In this document: positions 39,912 through 48,361 of the stretch, piece by piece | How the letters are laid out: each line of letters begins with the position of its first letter | Numbering within the stretch: the first letter of the stretch is position 1 | Assembly (NCBI RefSeq): GCF_050942215.1 | Contig: NZ_CP192056.1 | Coordinates: 5,580,001 to 5,644,000, forward strand | Source of the DNA: Sphaerimonospora sp050942215 | GTDB taxonomy: Bacteria; Actinomycetota; Actinomycetes; Streptosporangiales; Streptosporangiaceae | Direction of reading: 5' to 3' | Length of the DNA stretch: 64,000 bases | Program-made: the position numbers and the translations under genes | Notes under the pieces: model-generated | What the model was told of the DNA's origin: nothing | Databases searched by the model: none | Seen by the model: only the letters and a program-made list of their open reading frames with translations

Positions 39912-41626
39912 GGCTCTGGCACTAATTTCGTGATCTTCCGGCGGAGGACTGCCGGTGGTGGTGATCATGTCGGGTGTCGATCTCGGAGTTGCTCGCGGTT
40001 CTCTTCCCCCACCTGGCCGACTTGGAGATCGACCAGGTGTACCGGTCCGGCAGGTCGGTACGGATCCGGGCCAGAACCCGCACATCGCAAGCAGCGTGCT
40101 CACGGTGCGGGACGGTTTCCCAACGCGTGCACAGCAGCTACGAGCGGCGGGTGTGCGACACCGCGGTCGGCGGCCAGGAGATAGTGCTTCACCTGCGGGT
40201 ACGGCGGTTTCGGTGTGAGAACGACGACTGCGGCAGAAAGACCTTCGCTGAGCAGGTGACCGGGCTGACCGTCCGCTACGGCCGCTACAGCGTCCCGCTC
40301 CGCACGCTGCTGCAGACGATCGCACTGGCCTTGGGCGGCCGGGCCGGCGCCCGACTCACCCACCGCCTGGCCACCGCGGTCAACCGGATGACGCTGATCC
40401 GGCTGATCCGATCCCTGCCCGACCCCAAACCCGGCGATGGACCCCAGGTGCTGGGCGTGGACGACTTCGCCCTGCGCCGCGGTCACACCTACGGCACGAT
40501 CCTGATCGACATCGCCACCAGCCAGCCGGTTGACGTGCTACCCGAACGCTCATCAGATGCGCTGGCCGCCTGGCTGAGCAAGCACCCCGACGTGGAGATC
40601 ATCTGCCGGGACAGGGCCGGCTGCTATGCCGACGGCGCCGCCCGCGGTGCCCCGCAGGCGATCCAGGTCGCCGACCGGTGGCACATGTGGAGAAACCTCG
40701 GCGAGGCCGTCGAGCGGACCGTCACCAAGCACCGGGCCCACTTACGAGACCTGGTGGTCGCCACCTCACCGGGCGAGGTGCCCGCATCGGCGCCGGTCAC
40801 CACCCCATCTGCAGGCGAGCTCGCTCCCTGCGAGCCGCGGTCGGACCGTCTGGCCGAGCGGACCCGCCGGCGGTATGCCCTCGTTCATCAATTGCTCACG
40901 CAAGGCCGTGACCTGCGCGCGATCGCCCGCGAGCTGAACTTGGCCCGCAATACCGTCCGCCGCTTCGCCCGCGCGAGCGATCCCGAGGAGTTGCTCGTGC
41001 ACAACGGCACCGGCAAACGCCCCAAGATGATCGAGGAGTACGCCGGCTACCTGCGGCAGCGCTGGGAGCAGGGCTGCACCAACGCCGCGCAGCTCTACCA
41101 GGAGGTCACGGCCATGGGCTACGGCGGGACAGGCAGGTCGGTGCGCGAGTACGTCCGGCCCTGGAGATCCCAGATCGCCATCGTCCTGCCGCCACCACCG
41201 CCCACCGTCCGCCAGGCCACCGGCTGGTTCCTCCGCCACCCCGACACCCTCGAGGCCGACGATCACCAGCACCTGCAAACCTTGACCGCGGCCTGCCCGG
41301 CCCTGGCCGCGGTCCGCGAGCACGTCCGCTCTTTCGCCCAGATGATGACGCGGCTCACCGGCGACGGCCTGGAGCAGTGGATGAAGCGGATTCAGGCCGA
41401 TGACCTGCCGGAACTGCACTCCTTCGTCACAGGACTACGCCGCGACTTCGACGCCGCCAAAGCCGGCCTGATCTTGCCTCACAGCTCGGGGAAGGTGGAG
41501 GGCCATGTCAACCGCATCAAGATGCTCAAGCGGCAGATGTATGGCCGGGCCAACCCCGACCTCCTACGCAAACGCATCCTCCTTGCCGACTGAGTCGGGT
41601 CAACGCACAGAATCAGTGCCAGAGCC
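39912..41626 (+). mobile_element. ISL3-family insertion sequence, copy 1
   Basis: The 1715-bp element is bounded by terminal inverted repeats GGCTCTGGCACTAATT (left) and AATCAGTGCCAGAGCC (right). It carries one intact transposase gene. No 8-bp target duplication is visible with the DNA flanking copy 2, whether compared singly or as a pair. Copy 2 follows after six bases (TGAAGA). Confidence 0.9.
39974..41593 (+). CDS. tnpA: ISL3-family transposase, copy 1
   Basis: The 539-residue transposase has an N-terminal zinc-binding region (CSRCGTVSQRVHSSYERRVC, RFRCENDDCGRKTF), the DDE catalytic core (VLGVDDFALRRGHTYGTILI, ICRDRAGCYADGA, SSGKVEGHVNRIKMLKRQ) and a central helix-turn-helix (LRAIARELNLARNTVRRFAR). 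All signatures are intact. GTG 39974 starts 62 bp inside the left end. It differs from copy 2 at residue 447 (V versus L) and residue 500 (I versus T). Confidence 0.95.
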   Translation: MSISELLAVLFPHLADLEIDQVYRSGRSVRIRARTRTSQAACSRCGTVSQRVHSSYERRVCDTAVGGQEIVLHLRVRRFRCENDDCGRKTFAEQVTGLTVRYGRYSVPLRTLLQTIALALGGRAGARLTHRLATAVNRMTLIRLIRSLPDPKPGDGPQVLGVDDFALRRGHTYGTILIDIATSQPVDVLPERSSDALAAWLSKHPDVEIICRDRAGCYADGAARGAPQAIQVADRWHMWRNLGEAVERTVTKHRAHLRDLVVATSPGEVPASAPVTTPSAGELAPCEPRSDRLAERTRRRYALVHQLLTQGRDLRAIARELNLARNTVRRFARASDPEELLVHNGTGKRPKMIEEYAGYLRQRWEQGCTNAAQLYQEVTAMGYGGTGRSVREYVRPWRSQIAIVLPPPPPTVRQATGWFLRHPDTLEADDHQHLQTLTAACPALAAVREHVRSFAQMMTRLTGDGLEQWMKRIQADDLPELHSFVTGLRRDFDAAKAGLILPHSSGKVEGHVNRIKMLKRQMYGRANPDLLRKRILLAD

Positions 41627-41632
41627 TGAAGA

Positions 41633-43347
41633 GGCTCTGGCACTAATTTCGTGATCTTCCGGCGGAGGACTGCCGGTGGTGGTGATCATGTCGGGTGTCG
41701 ATCTCGGAGTTGCTCGCGGTTCTCTTCCCCCACCTGGCCGACTTGGAGATCGACCAGGTGTACCGGTCCGGCAGGTCGGTACGGATCCGGGCCAGAACCC
41801 GCACATCGCAAGCAGCGTGCTCACGGTGCGGGACGGTTTCCCAACGCGTGCACAGCAGCTACGAGCGGCGGGTGTGCGACACCGCGGTCGGCGGCCAGGA
41901 GATAGTGCTTCACCTGCGGGTACGGCGGTTTCGGTGTGAGAACGACGACTGCGGCAGAAAGACCTTCGCTGAGCAGGTGACCGGGCTGACCGTCCGCTAC
42001 GGCCGCTACAGCGTCCCGCTCCGCACGCTGCTGCAGACGATCGCACTGGCCTTGGGCGGCCGGGCCGGCGCCCGACTCACCCACCGCCTGGCCACCGCGG
42101 TCAACCGGATGACGCTGATCCGGCTGATCCGATCCCTGCCCGACCCCAAACCCGGCGATGGACCCCAGGTGCTGGGCGTGGACGACTTCGCCCTGCGCCG
42201 CGGTCACACCTACGGCACGATCCTGATCGACATCGCCACCAGCCAGCCGGTTGACGTGCTACCCGAACGCTCATCAGATGCGCTGGCCGCCTGGCTGAGC
42301 AAGCACCCCGACGTGGAGATCATCTGCCGGGACAGGGCCGGCTGCTATGCCGACGGCGCCGCCCGCGGTGCCCCGCAGGCGATCCAGGTCGCCGACCGGT
42401 GGCACATGTGGAGAAACCTCGGCGAGGCCGTCGAGCGGACCGTCACCAAGCACCGGGCCCACTTACGAGACCTGGTGGTCGCCACCTCACCGGGCGAGGT
42501 GCCCGCATCGGCGCCGGTCACCACCCCATCTGCAGGCGAGCTCGCTCCCTGCGAGCCGCGGTCGGACCGTCTGGCCGAGCGGACCCGCCGGCGGTATGCC
42601 CTCGTTCATCAATTGCTCACGCAAGGCCGTGACCTGCGCGCGATCGCCCGCGAGCTGAACTTGGCCCGCAATACCGTCCGCCGCTTCGCCCGCGCGAGCG
42701 ATCCCGAGGAGTTGCTCGTGCACAACGGCACCGGCAAACGCCCCAAGATGATCGAGGAGTACGCCGGCTACCTGCGGCAGCGCTGGGAGCAGGGCTGCAC
42801 CAACGCCGCGCAGCTCTACCAGGAGGTCACGGCCATGGGCTACGGCGGGACAGGCAGGTCGGTGCGCGAGTACGTCCGGCCCTGGAGATCCCAGATCGCC
42901 ATCGTCCTGCCGCCACCACCGCCCACCGTCCGCCAGGCCACCGGCTGGTTCCTCCGCCACCCCGACACCCTCGAGGCCGACGATCACCAGCACCTGCAAA
43001 CCTTGACCGCGGCCTGCCCGGCCCTGGCCGCGCTCCGCGAGCACGTCCGCTCTTTCGCCCAGATGATGACGCGGCTCACCGGCGACGGCCTGGAGCAGTG
43101 GATGAAGCGGATTCAGGCCGATGACCTGCCGGAACTGCACTCCTTCGTCACAGGACTACGCCGCGACTTCGACGCCGCCAAAGCCGGCCTGACCTTGCCT
43201 CACAGCTCGGGGAAGGTGGAGGGCCATGTCAACCGCATCAAGATGCTCAAGCGGCAGATGTATGGCCGGGCCAACCCCGACCTCCTACGCAAACGCATCC
43301 TCCTTGCCGACTGAGTCGGGTCAACGCACAGAATCAGTGCCAGAGCC
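41633..43347 (+). mobile_element. ISL3-family insertion sequence, copy 2 (direct tandem)
   Basis: It is a second 1715-bp copy in the same orientation with identical ends. The junction of the two copies reads AGAGCC-TGAAGA-GGCTCT, a right end facing a left end, as in head-to-tail dimers or circle junctions. Confidence 0.9.
41695..43314 (+). CDS. tnpA: ISL3-family transposase, copy 2
   Basis: The 539-residue protein is the same as copy 1 apart from L447 and T500. Domain order, zinc-finger and DDE residues are unchanged. Both copies therefore look active and very recent. Confidence 0.95.
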   Translation: MSISELLAVLFPHLADLEIDQVYRSGRSVRIRARTRTSQAACSRCGTVSQRVHSSYERRVCDTAVGGQEIVLHLRVRRFRCENDDCGRKTFAEQVTGLTVRYGRYSVPLRTLLQTIALALGGRAGARLTHRLATAVNRMTLIRLIRSLPDPKPGDGPQVLGVDDFALRRGHTYGTILIDIATSQPVDVLPERSSDALAAWLSKHPDVEIICRDRAGCYADGAARGAPQAIQVADRWHMWRNLGEAVERTVTKHRAHLRDLVVATSPGEVPASAPVTTPSAGELAPCEPRSDRLAERTRRRYALVHQLLTQGRDLRAIARELNLARNTVRRFARASDPEELLVHNGTGKRPKMIEEYAGYLRQRWEQGCTNAAQLYQEVTAMGYGGTGRSVREYVRPWRSQIAIVLPPPPPTVRQATGWFLRHPDTLEADDHQHLQTLTAACPALAALREHVRSFAQMMTRLTGDGLEQWMKRIQADDLPELHSFVTGLRRDFDAAKAGLTLPHSSGKVEGHVNRIKMLKRQMYGRANPDLLRKRILLAD

Positions 43348-43373
43348 AGTCTTCAGGATCCGACGACACCTAG
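43348..43373 (-). terminator. Half of a terminator split by the ISL3 pair
   Basis: AGTCTTCAGGATCCGACGAC plus ACCTAG at 43348-43373 is an imperfect inverse of CTAGTGTCGACGGACTCC... at 39887-39911, on the other side of the IS pair. Joined without the IS they form a palindrome centred on ACT|AGT, right after the peroxiredoxin stop. It is best read as the operon terminator used as insertion target. Confidence 0.5.
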
Positions 43374-43945
43374 AGCCGTCGCAGCCAGGTCAGGGTGCGG
43401 ACGGCGTCCTGGTCGGGCGGGAAGACCGGGTAACGCACGTGCCGGATGAGCCCGTCGCGGAGCAACAGAGTGTGCCTGCGCAGCAGCGTATGCCCCGCGA
43501 CCTCGAATGTGGGCAGCCGCAGCGCCCGGGTCAGCGCCAGATCGGCGTCGCTGAGCAGTTCGTAGCCGAGTCCCAGCCGCCGGACGGCCTCCCGCTGATA
43601 CTCGGTGTCCTGCGTGCTGAGGCCGTAGACCATGACGCCGAGTTCGGTGAACTCCTCCAGGCCGGCGGAGTAGGCGAGGCACTGGGGGGTGCATCCCCGC
43701 GCGCCCGGGAGCGCGTTCCATTCCGTCGCCCCGCCCAGCGGCTCCTGCCCCGGCCGGCCGGTGCGCGGATAGGCGAAGACCACGACCCAGCCCTCCCTCG
43801 ATCGGGCGGCGAGATCGTGCGGCCGCCCACCGGTGCCGGTCAGGGGTATGGCGGGCACCTGGAGCCCGGTCAGATGGGCGCAGGCGCCGTCATCGGGCGG
43901 CTCGGGCAGATCAGGGGGGAGGGTCCTGGGGTCGTGTGCCGTCAC
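43370..43945 (-). CDS. Peroxiredoxin (AhpC/TSA, Prx-like)
   Basis: The 191-residue thioredoxin-fold protein has VVVFAYPRTGRPGQEPLGG followed by PGARGCTPQCLAYSAGLEEF, the peroxidatic Cys context of BCP/Prx-type enzymes with a second Cys three residues on (CTPQC). LGVMVYGLSTQDTEYQREAV and LPTFEVAGHTLLRRHTLLL complete the fold. It would reduce peroxides. GTG 43945 overlaps the MFS stop by four bases. It is the last gene of the peptide-HDO operon and may protect against peroxide made by the diiron chemistry (inference). Confidence 0.85.
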   Translation of the reverse strand: MTAHDPRTLPPDLPEPPDDGACAHLTGLQVPAIPLTGTGGRPHDLAARSREGWVVVFAYPRTGRPGQEPLGGATEWNALPGARGCTPQCLAYSAGLEEFTELGVMVYGLSTQDTEYQREAVRRLGLGYELLSDADLALTRALRLPTFEVAGHTLLRRHTLLLRDGLIRHVRYPVFPPDQDAVRTLTWLRRL

Positions 43946-45171
43946 GTCGTCGCCCTTCCAGGTCTGCCCGCGATCAGTCCTCGGTAGGCGAGCCCCCCGC
44001 TGACCAGGCTCAGCAGTGCCGCGGTGGCGAAACTCCAGCGGGCATCCTGACCGGCGACTCCGGCGAGTGCGCCGAAGACCGCGGCACCGGCCGGATGGGC
44101 GACGAAGGCCAGCATACGCGCGTTGGCCGTCACCCTGCCCAACAGTTCCGGCGGCACCAGCCGCTGTCGCAGGGCCCGGATGTGAACAGAAGCGAAGATC
44201 GTCATCCCGCCGTGCAGGAAGTTGGCGACCAGCAGGACCAGCGGATGGGAGGACAGCGCGAAGGCCGCCAGGGTCCCGCCGAGGCCGATCACGGCCCAGC
44301 CGATGAGCTGCCCGGGAGCGAAACGGCTCGCCATCCTGTTCGCCAGGGCCGTCGCCACGACACCGCCGACTCCGGCGGCGGCGATGATCACTCCGACCCA
44401 GGCGGCCGACGATTTCAGCTCCACGGTGGCGTAGTAGATCACCAATGTCTCGGCGGCGACGACGAAGTTCACCGCGGCCTGTACGGTGACCAGCCAAGTG
44501 ATCACGCGGTTCGAGCGGATGAACATGAACCCCTCGAACATCTCGCGGAGAATCGCGCCGCGGGGGGGTGTTCCGTCCTCGGCAGGCAGCCGCAGCGGCA
44601 CCAGTGTGGCGACCGAGACCAGAAACGTTCCCGCGTTCAGCCACAGGGTCTTCTCGACTCCGATGAGAGCGACGATCGCACCGGTCAGTGCCGGCCCCAG
44701 CAGGAGTCCGAGCTGCCCGCTCATCTCGATGCGGGCGTTGCCCGCGACCAGATCGTCGTCCCGGAGCAGGGACTGGATCGCCTTGGCGAGGGAGGTCTCG
44801 AAGAAGACGCCCGCCCCAGCGGCCAGGCAGGCCAGGATCAGGACCAGCAAGGCGCCGTTGGGCAGGTTGACGGCCATCGGCATCAGCGCGAACAGCCCCG
44901 CCCTGAGTATGTCGCAGGCGATGAGCACCCGGCGGCTGTTCCAGCGATCGGCCAGCGGCCCGGCCAGCAGACCGACGAGCAGATAGGCGATCGTGCGCGG
45001 GGCAGCGGCCAGCGCCGCCAGCAGCGGATCGCCCGTGGCGTTCAACACGACCAGCGGCACGATCAGCACCGCCGCTCCGTCGCCTACGACGGACACCGTC
45101 TGACCCGCCCACAGCAGCCGGAAGGGGCCACCGGCGACGGTGCTCACGCCACGCTCTATCCGCGATGGCAC
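43942..45171 (-). CDS. MFS transporter, DHA/enterobactin-exporter type
   Basis: The protein of about 409 residues has 10-12 hydrophobic helices and MFS landmarks: FRLLWAGQTVSVVGDGAAVL at the start, the loop 2-3 motif GPLADRWNSRRVLIACDILR, and EMSGQLGLLLGPALTGAIVA. Its type exports drugs, siderophores or natural products. GTG 45171 has GGGGGG seven bases upstream; a longer start at 45249 is possible. In its operon it is the natural exporter of the product. Confidence 0.87.
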   Translation of the reverse strand: MPSRIERGVSTVAGGPFRLLWAGQTVSVVGDGAAVLIVPLVVLNATGDPLLAALAAAPRTIAYLLVGLLAGPLADRWNSRRVLIACDILRAGLFALMPMAVNLPNGALLVLILACLAAGAGVFFETSLAKAIQSLLRDDDLVAGNARIEMSGQLGLLLGPALTGAIVALIGVEKTLWLNAGTFLVSVATLVPLRLPAEDGTPPRGAILREMFEGFMFIRSNRVITWLVTVQAAVNFVVAAETLVIYYATVELKSSAAWVGVIIAAAGVGGVVATALANRMASRFAPGQLIGWAVIGLGGTLAAFALSSHPLVLLVANFLHGGMTIFASVHIRALRQRLVPPELLGRVTANARMLAFVAHPAGAAVFGALAGVAGQDARWSFATAALLSLVSGGLAYRGLIAGRPGRATT

Positions 45172-45404
45172 GGCGATGCCCCCCGGCGCCGCGTCGGCGT
45201 ACCGCGCAGGGGAGACGCCATCGGGCCCGGCACGCCGGGAACCGGACACGCGGCGATCACCGGCGCGTCCCTCCTCTCCCCGCCGTGCTCTGAGAACCCG
45301 GGGACACCGGCGATCACGAAGCCGCGCGTGCCCGGCCCGCCCCGCGTCCGGTCGGCAGGCGTTTCCGGCGCATCCCGCACGTCTTCTGCGAGGGCCGCCA
45401 CCAT
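45156..45404 (-). other. Weak small open frame between ALDH-like and MFS genes
   Basis: ATG 45404 (or GTG 45401) with GGAGGAG directly upstream opens an 82-codon frame, MVAALAEDVRDAPETPADRT, then GFVIAGVPGFSEHGGE, overlapping the MFS start. Pro/Arg content rises toward the end. It could be a small coupled gene or chance; I lean to chance. Confidence 0.2.
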
Positions 45405-45420
45405 CTCCTCCACGTACGCG

Positions 45421-46320
45421 TCAGATGAGAAAGTCCCCGGGCCAGCCGTGCCGCGGGTCTCTCGCGAACCCCACCAGCGTGCCGACCACTCCCGACCGGT
45501 CACAGGGCAGGACGGTGTAGCCCGCGTGAACCTCCGGCGGCTGATCCAGGTCCGCCACGAGGCGGTAGATGACGGAGGGGTGCCGATCGGCCGGGTCGGC
45601 CGCCCGCCCGTGCTCGTCGCGCCATGACGTCCCATCGTGGATCCACGAGCCGCCGAAGCTCGTGCAGCTGTCCGGATGGTCGTGCCTGCGCAGTACGGCC
45701 GCCGTCGCGCTCACCGCTTCGGCGATCGAGCCGATCAGTACGGCGCAGCCGCCGGTGGCGCCGAGGACCTGGGCGCTCGTCGCCCGCCTGACCGTGAAGG
45801 CGGTGGTAGGGCGGCCGGTGAGCACCACGAGGTCTCGGTCCGCCGCGTCGCGTACGCAGGCCACGGCGGACTCGGCCGGCCGGAGGACATCGGCCAGATC
45901 CATGAGGTCCGCCAGCACGCCGACCGCGGCGGAGACGATCTGCCGGTGTTCGTCATGTCCCGCCACGCGCGTCGGAATGCCGCACAGCGCGAAGGGAAGC
46001 GCCCGGCGGATCAGATGGACCGCCGTTCCGTGTGCGGGCAGGAGCACGATCGCGGTTCCGCTTCCGTCCCATCTCGGCGCGGCCGGGTGGGTGGCGAGCA
46101 TCCGGCGCGACGCCCAGCCGACGGTGAGCGCGATCTCACGCGCGAGGACGCCGGGCCAGGCCTGTGCGTCGATCCGGGGATCGCGGAGGGCGGCGACCGC
46201 CGCGGCCGGCACCCCGTCGGTGACGAGCGCGGCGATGCGCCTCAGCGTGCCCGCCGCCGGTCTGTGCTCGAGCGGCAGCACCTGACCCACGTCGAGCACG
46301 GCGGTGTCACTGGGTGACAT
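45421..46320 (-). CDS. ALDH-superfamily / LuxC-like acyl reductase-type protein
   Basis: The 299-residue protein resembles the core of aldehyde dehydrogenases or LuxC-like acyl reductases but is short: GTAIVLLPAHGTAVHLIRRA (nucleotide region), PFALCGIPTRVAGHDEHRQI, DLVVLTGRPTTAFTVRRATS, VLGATGGCAVLIGSIAEAVS and HDHPDSCTSFGGSW, where Cys is the candidate nucleophile. LuxC reduces acyl thioesters to aldehydes. ATG 46320 overlaps the HDO gene end by 14 bases. The fold call is moderately sure; the reaction is unknown. Confidence 0.6.
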   Translation of the reverse strand: MSPSDTAVLDVGQVLPLEHRPAAGTLRRIAALVTDGVPAAAVAALRDPRIDAQAWPGVLAREIALTVGWASRRMLATHPAAPRWDGSGTAIVLLPAHGTAVHLIRRALPFALCGIPTRVAGHDEHRQIVSAAVGVLADLMDLADVLRPAESAVACVRDAADRDLVVLTGRPTTAFTVRRATSAQVLGATGGCAVLIGSIAEAVSATAAVLRRHDHPDSCTSFGGSWIHDGTSWRDEHGRAADPADRHPSVIYRLVADLDQPPEVHAGYTVLPCDRSGVVGTLVGFARDPRHGWPGDFLI

Positions 46321-48142
46321 GCCATCCGACCCGCTGCAGCACGGCGGCCTCGCCGTGCTGGTAGTGCTCGAGGATGCCGTCGAGGAAGCTCCAGGCCAAC
46401 TGGGGGATCAGCGCGGCGCCCGCCACCACGTCACGGGTGAGCTCGTAGCGCTCGCACAGCAGCCGCAGCAGCTCACGCGTGTCGTCGCCGTGGCCGAGCT
46501 TGGTGTCCTCCGCGTCGTGCCTGCGCATCGCCGACACCAGCGCTTCGCTCTCCGGAAGCTTGCTGAACAACGTCTGGTAGAAGCCCTCATGGCGAGCGTG
46601 CACCTCCTTGCCCGCCGTCGAGAGCGTGAGCTGCAGGAAGGTGAGAGCCAGCACGTAGGCCTTCCAGTCGCGCAGGCCGAGCTCACGCAGGGTGCCGACG
46701 AGAGTGACGGTGGTGGGCAACGGTCTCAGCTGCTCGGTGCCCAGCCCCTGGTAGCCGTCCCCGCGTGCGCGTTCGATCCCGCGCAGGAACATCCGGCCGT
46801 GGTTGAACTCCTCGATCAGATGTTTGACCAGCTCGGCTCGGATCGCCGTGTCCGGGCATGCGGAGACCACCGCACCCGCGTGCTGCCAGATGCCGGCCAC
46901 ATAGTGGTAGTTCTCCACCATCCAGCCGTGGACGAGCGGCAGGGTCGGCTCCTCGGTGAGACGCCGCCACAGGCGATGACCGTCGATGGCGGTCATCCAG
47001 CTCTCCACCAGCTTCTCGAGATCGGCCTGCGTCGGTTCCCCGGCCCACCCTCGCGCGGCGCCGTCGGTGAAGTCACAGGCGATGGTGGCCGCGGTCTTGG
47101 CGGTCGCCTTGGCTTCGCGGTCCCGGACGCCGCCGGCGAAGGCGTACGCGAGGGCGAGCGAGCGCCTTACGAGGGGGTTGGCACTCCGCGGGCCGTGTAC
47201 GTAGGAGTCGTACACCTCGGCCGGCCACACCGGCAGCCCGTCGGCCTCGCCCCCCAGCATGCGCTGCGGGGATTCGAGGGCGAGGTCGGGCAACTGGGCG
47301 ACCAGCTCACCCGACAGCCCGGTGCCCAGCGCGTTCACCCAACGAACGATCATCTCGGCGACCAGGGTGGTCGCGTTCAGCCAATCCGCCAGTTCCTCGG
47401 CAGGCACCACCTTGGCCGCGCGGATGGCGTCGCGCCAGTTCGATCCGTGCCCCAGGCCGAGGTCGGTCTCGACGTGCTCGTAGATGGCCCGCACCACGTC
47501 TTCCGCGAGCTGCCCGCTGTCCACGAGCATGGTGTGCCAGCCGGACACGGCGTCCCGGTCGCCCGCGGTGTACTCCAGCAGACCGGAGCAGATCGCGGCC
47601 GCGAGGGGGCCGTAGGCGGCCACCGTACGCATGAGATGCACCCACTCGACGGTGACGGGCGAAGGCCGCGCCTGCCGCACCAGCTCACGCGGGCAGTCCA
47701 TCGCGGCGAGGCCGTTCTCGAAATAGACGTCGTGGTCGGCCTCCTCCACCACATGGTGGGCCTGCAGCCGGATCAGCTGTGAGGGGCGCAGCGCGTCGGT
47801 GATGCCACTGGCCATCCGGAAGGGTGCGGCGGCCAGATAGTGCCGTGACTCCAGCAGGTAGGCGTACAGGGCTTCGCGTGCCGTACCGTCACGGAACCCG
47901 CGCCAAACCGGATGGCCGTAAATGTATTCAAGGCATGCCTGATATTGAGCCTCTACGAGCTCCTCGGCCAGGTCGGCGGATATGCAACGGTCCGCGGAAC
48001 CGAGATTTATCGGGCGCCGTATGGCGTCGAGGAGTCCGGGAGCCCCGGCCGCGCTCAGCGGCATCTCGACCGAGTCGAGCAAGAGCGCCGGCCCGTTGCC
48101 GCCGGGAGCGATGAATGGAACAGTACGGCGAAGCTTACTCAT
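46307..48142 (-). CDS. Tandem-domain HDO (haem-oxygenase-like diiron oxidase) protein
   Basis: The 611-residue protein consists of two related helical domains. Domain 1 has LLESRHYLAAAP (E98, H101), HHVVEEADHD (H129/H130, E133/E134, H137) and HVETDLGLGHG (about 223-233). Domain 2 repeats the pattern: MVENYHYVAG (E410, H413), KHLIEEFNHGR (H441, E444/E445, H448) and HDAEDTKLGHG. These spacings fit HDO-type iron oxidases, which use O2 for N-oxygenation, C-C cleavage or desaturation. Both sites look complete. ATG 48142 has GGAG upstream; a TTG at 48157 is an alternative. It is the second gene of the operon, after the 33-aa peptide. Confidence 0.8.
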   Translation of the reverse strand: MSKLRRTVPFIAPGGNGPALLLDSVEMPLSAAGAPGLLDAIRRPINLGSADRCISADLAEELVEAQYQACLEYIYGHPVWRGFRDGTAREALYAYLLESRHYLAAAPFRMASGITDALRPSQLIRLQAHHVVEEADHDVYFENGLAAMDCPRELVRQARPSPVTVEWVHLMRTVAAYGPLAAAICSGLLEYTAGDRDAVSGWHTMLVDSGQLAEDVVRAIYEHVETDLGLGHGSNWRDAIRAAKVVPAEELADWLNATTLVAEMIVRWVNALGTGLSGELVAQLPDLALESPQRMLGGEADGLPVWPAEVYDSYVHGPRSANPLVRRSLALAYAFAGGVRDREAKATAKTAATIACDFTDGAARGWAGEPTQADLEKLVESWMTAIDGHRLWRRLTEEPTLPLVHGWMVENYHYVAGIWQHAGAVVSACPDTAIRAELVKHLIEEFNHGRMFLRGIERARGDGYQGLGTEQLRPLPTTVTLVGTLRELGLRDWKAYVLALTFLQLTLSTAGKEVHARHEGFYQTLFSKLPESEALVSAMRRHDAEDTKLGHGDDTRELLRLLCERYELTRDVVAGAALIPQLAWSFLDGILEHYQHGEAAVLQRVGWHVTQ

Positions 48143-48180
48143 CAGTCTCTCCGTCAACTCTCACTACGCCGACCAGGGAT

Positions 48181-48216
48181 GAGACGGCTGAAGCGCACGT
48201 CGGCTCCAGCCGTCTC
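48181..48216 (-). terminator. Hairpin between the peptide gene and the HDO gene
   Basis: GAGACGGCTG (48181-48190) and CAGCCGTCTC (48207-48216) form a perfect 10-bp stem with a 16-nt loop in the 86-bp gap after the peptide stop. No T-run follows, so it may act as a partial terminator or an RNA-stability hairpin that raises the ratio of peptide to enzyme, as in RiPP operons. Confidence 0.65.
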
Positions 48217-48228
48217 CGCATCCACTGA

Positions 48229-48330
48229 TTACTCGACAACCGCGGCCCGGAGAGCGGCGGCAGCGGCCTCAGCCCGCTCCTGCACCTCGGCGATTTCCCG
48301 TAGAGCCTCGATGGTGAGTTCCTCTGCCAT
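48229..48330 (-). CDS. 33-residue Ala/Glu-rich peptide, candidate precursor or carrier
   Basis: ATG 48330 is preceded by AAAGGGGA at good spacing and the frame ends at TAA 48229. The peptide starts MAEELTIEALREIAEVQ and ends AALRAAVVE. It has 11 Ala and 8 Glu, no Cys, aromatic, Gly, Ser or Lys, and should form one amphipathic helix. It lies behind its own promoter and before a hairpin and the oxidase gene, the layout of a modified-peptide precursor or a small carrier peptide. No known precursor family is recognised. It is too short for ordinary gene calling. Confidence 0.6.
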   Translation of the reverse strand: MAEELTIEALREIAEVQERAEAAAAALRAAVVE

Positions 48331-48361
48331 GGGATCCCCTTTCGGTTTCGCGGACAGCACG

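Noticed and set aside
45156..45404. Second precursor peptide gene in the HDO operon
   Set aside because: Pro/Arg-rich 3' half, overlap with the MFS start and a poorly spaced ribosome site; listed only as a weak frame.
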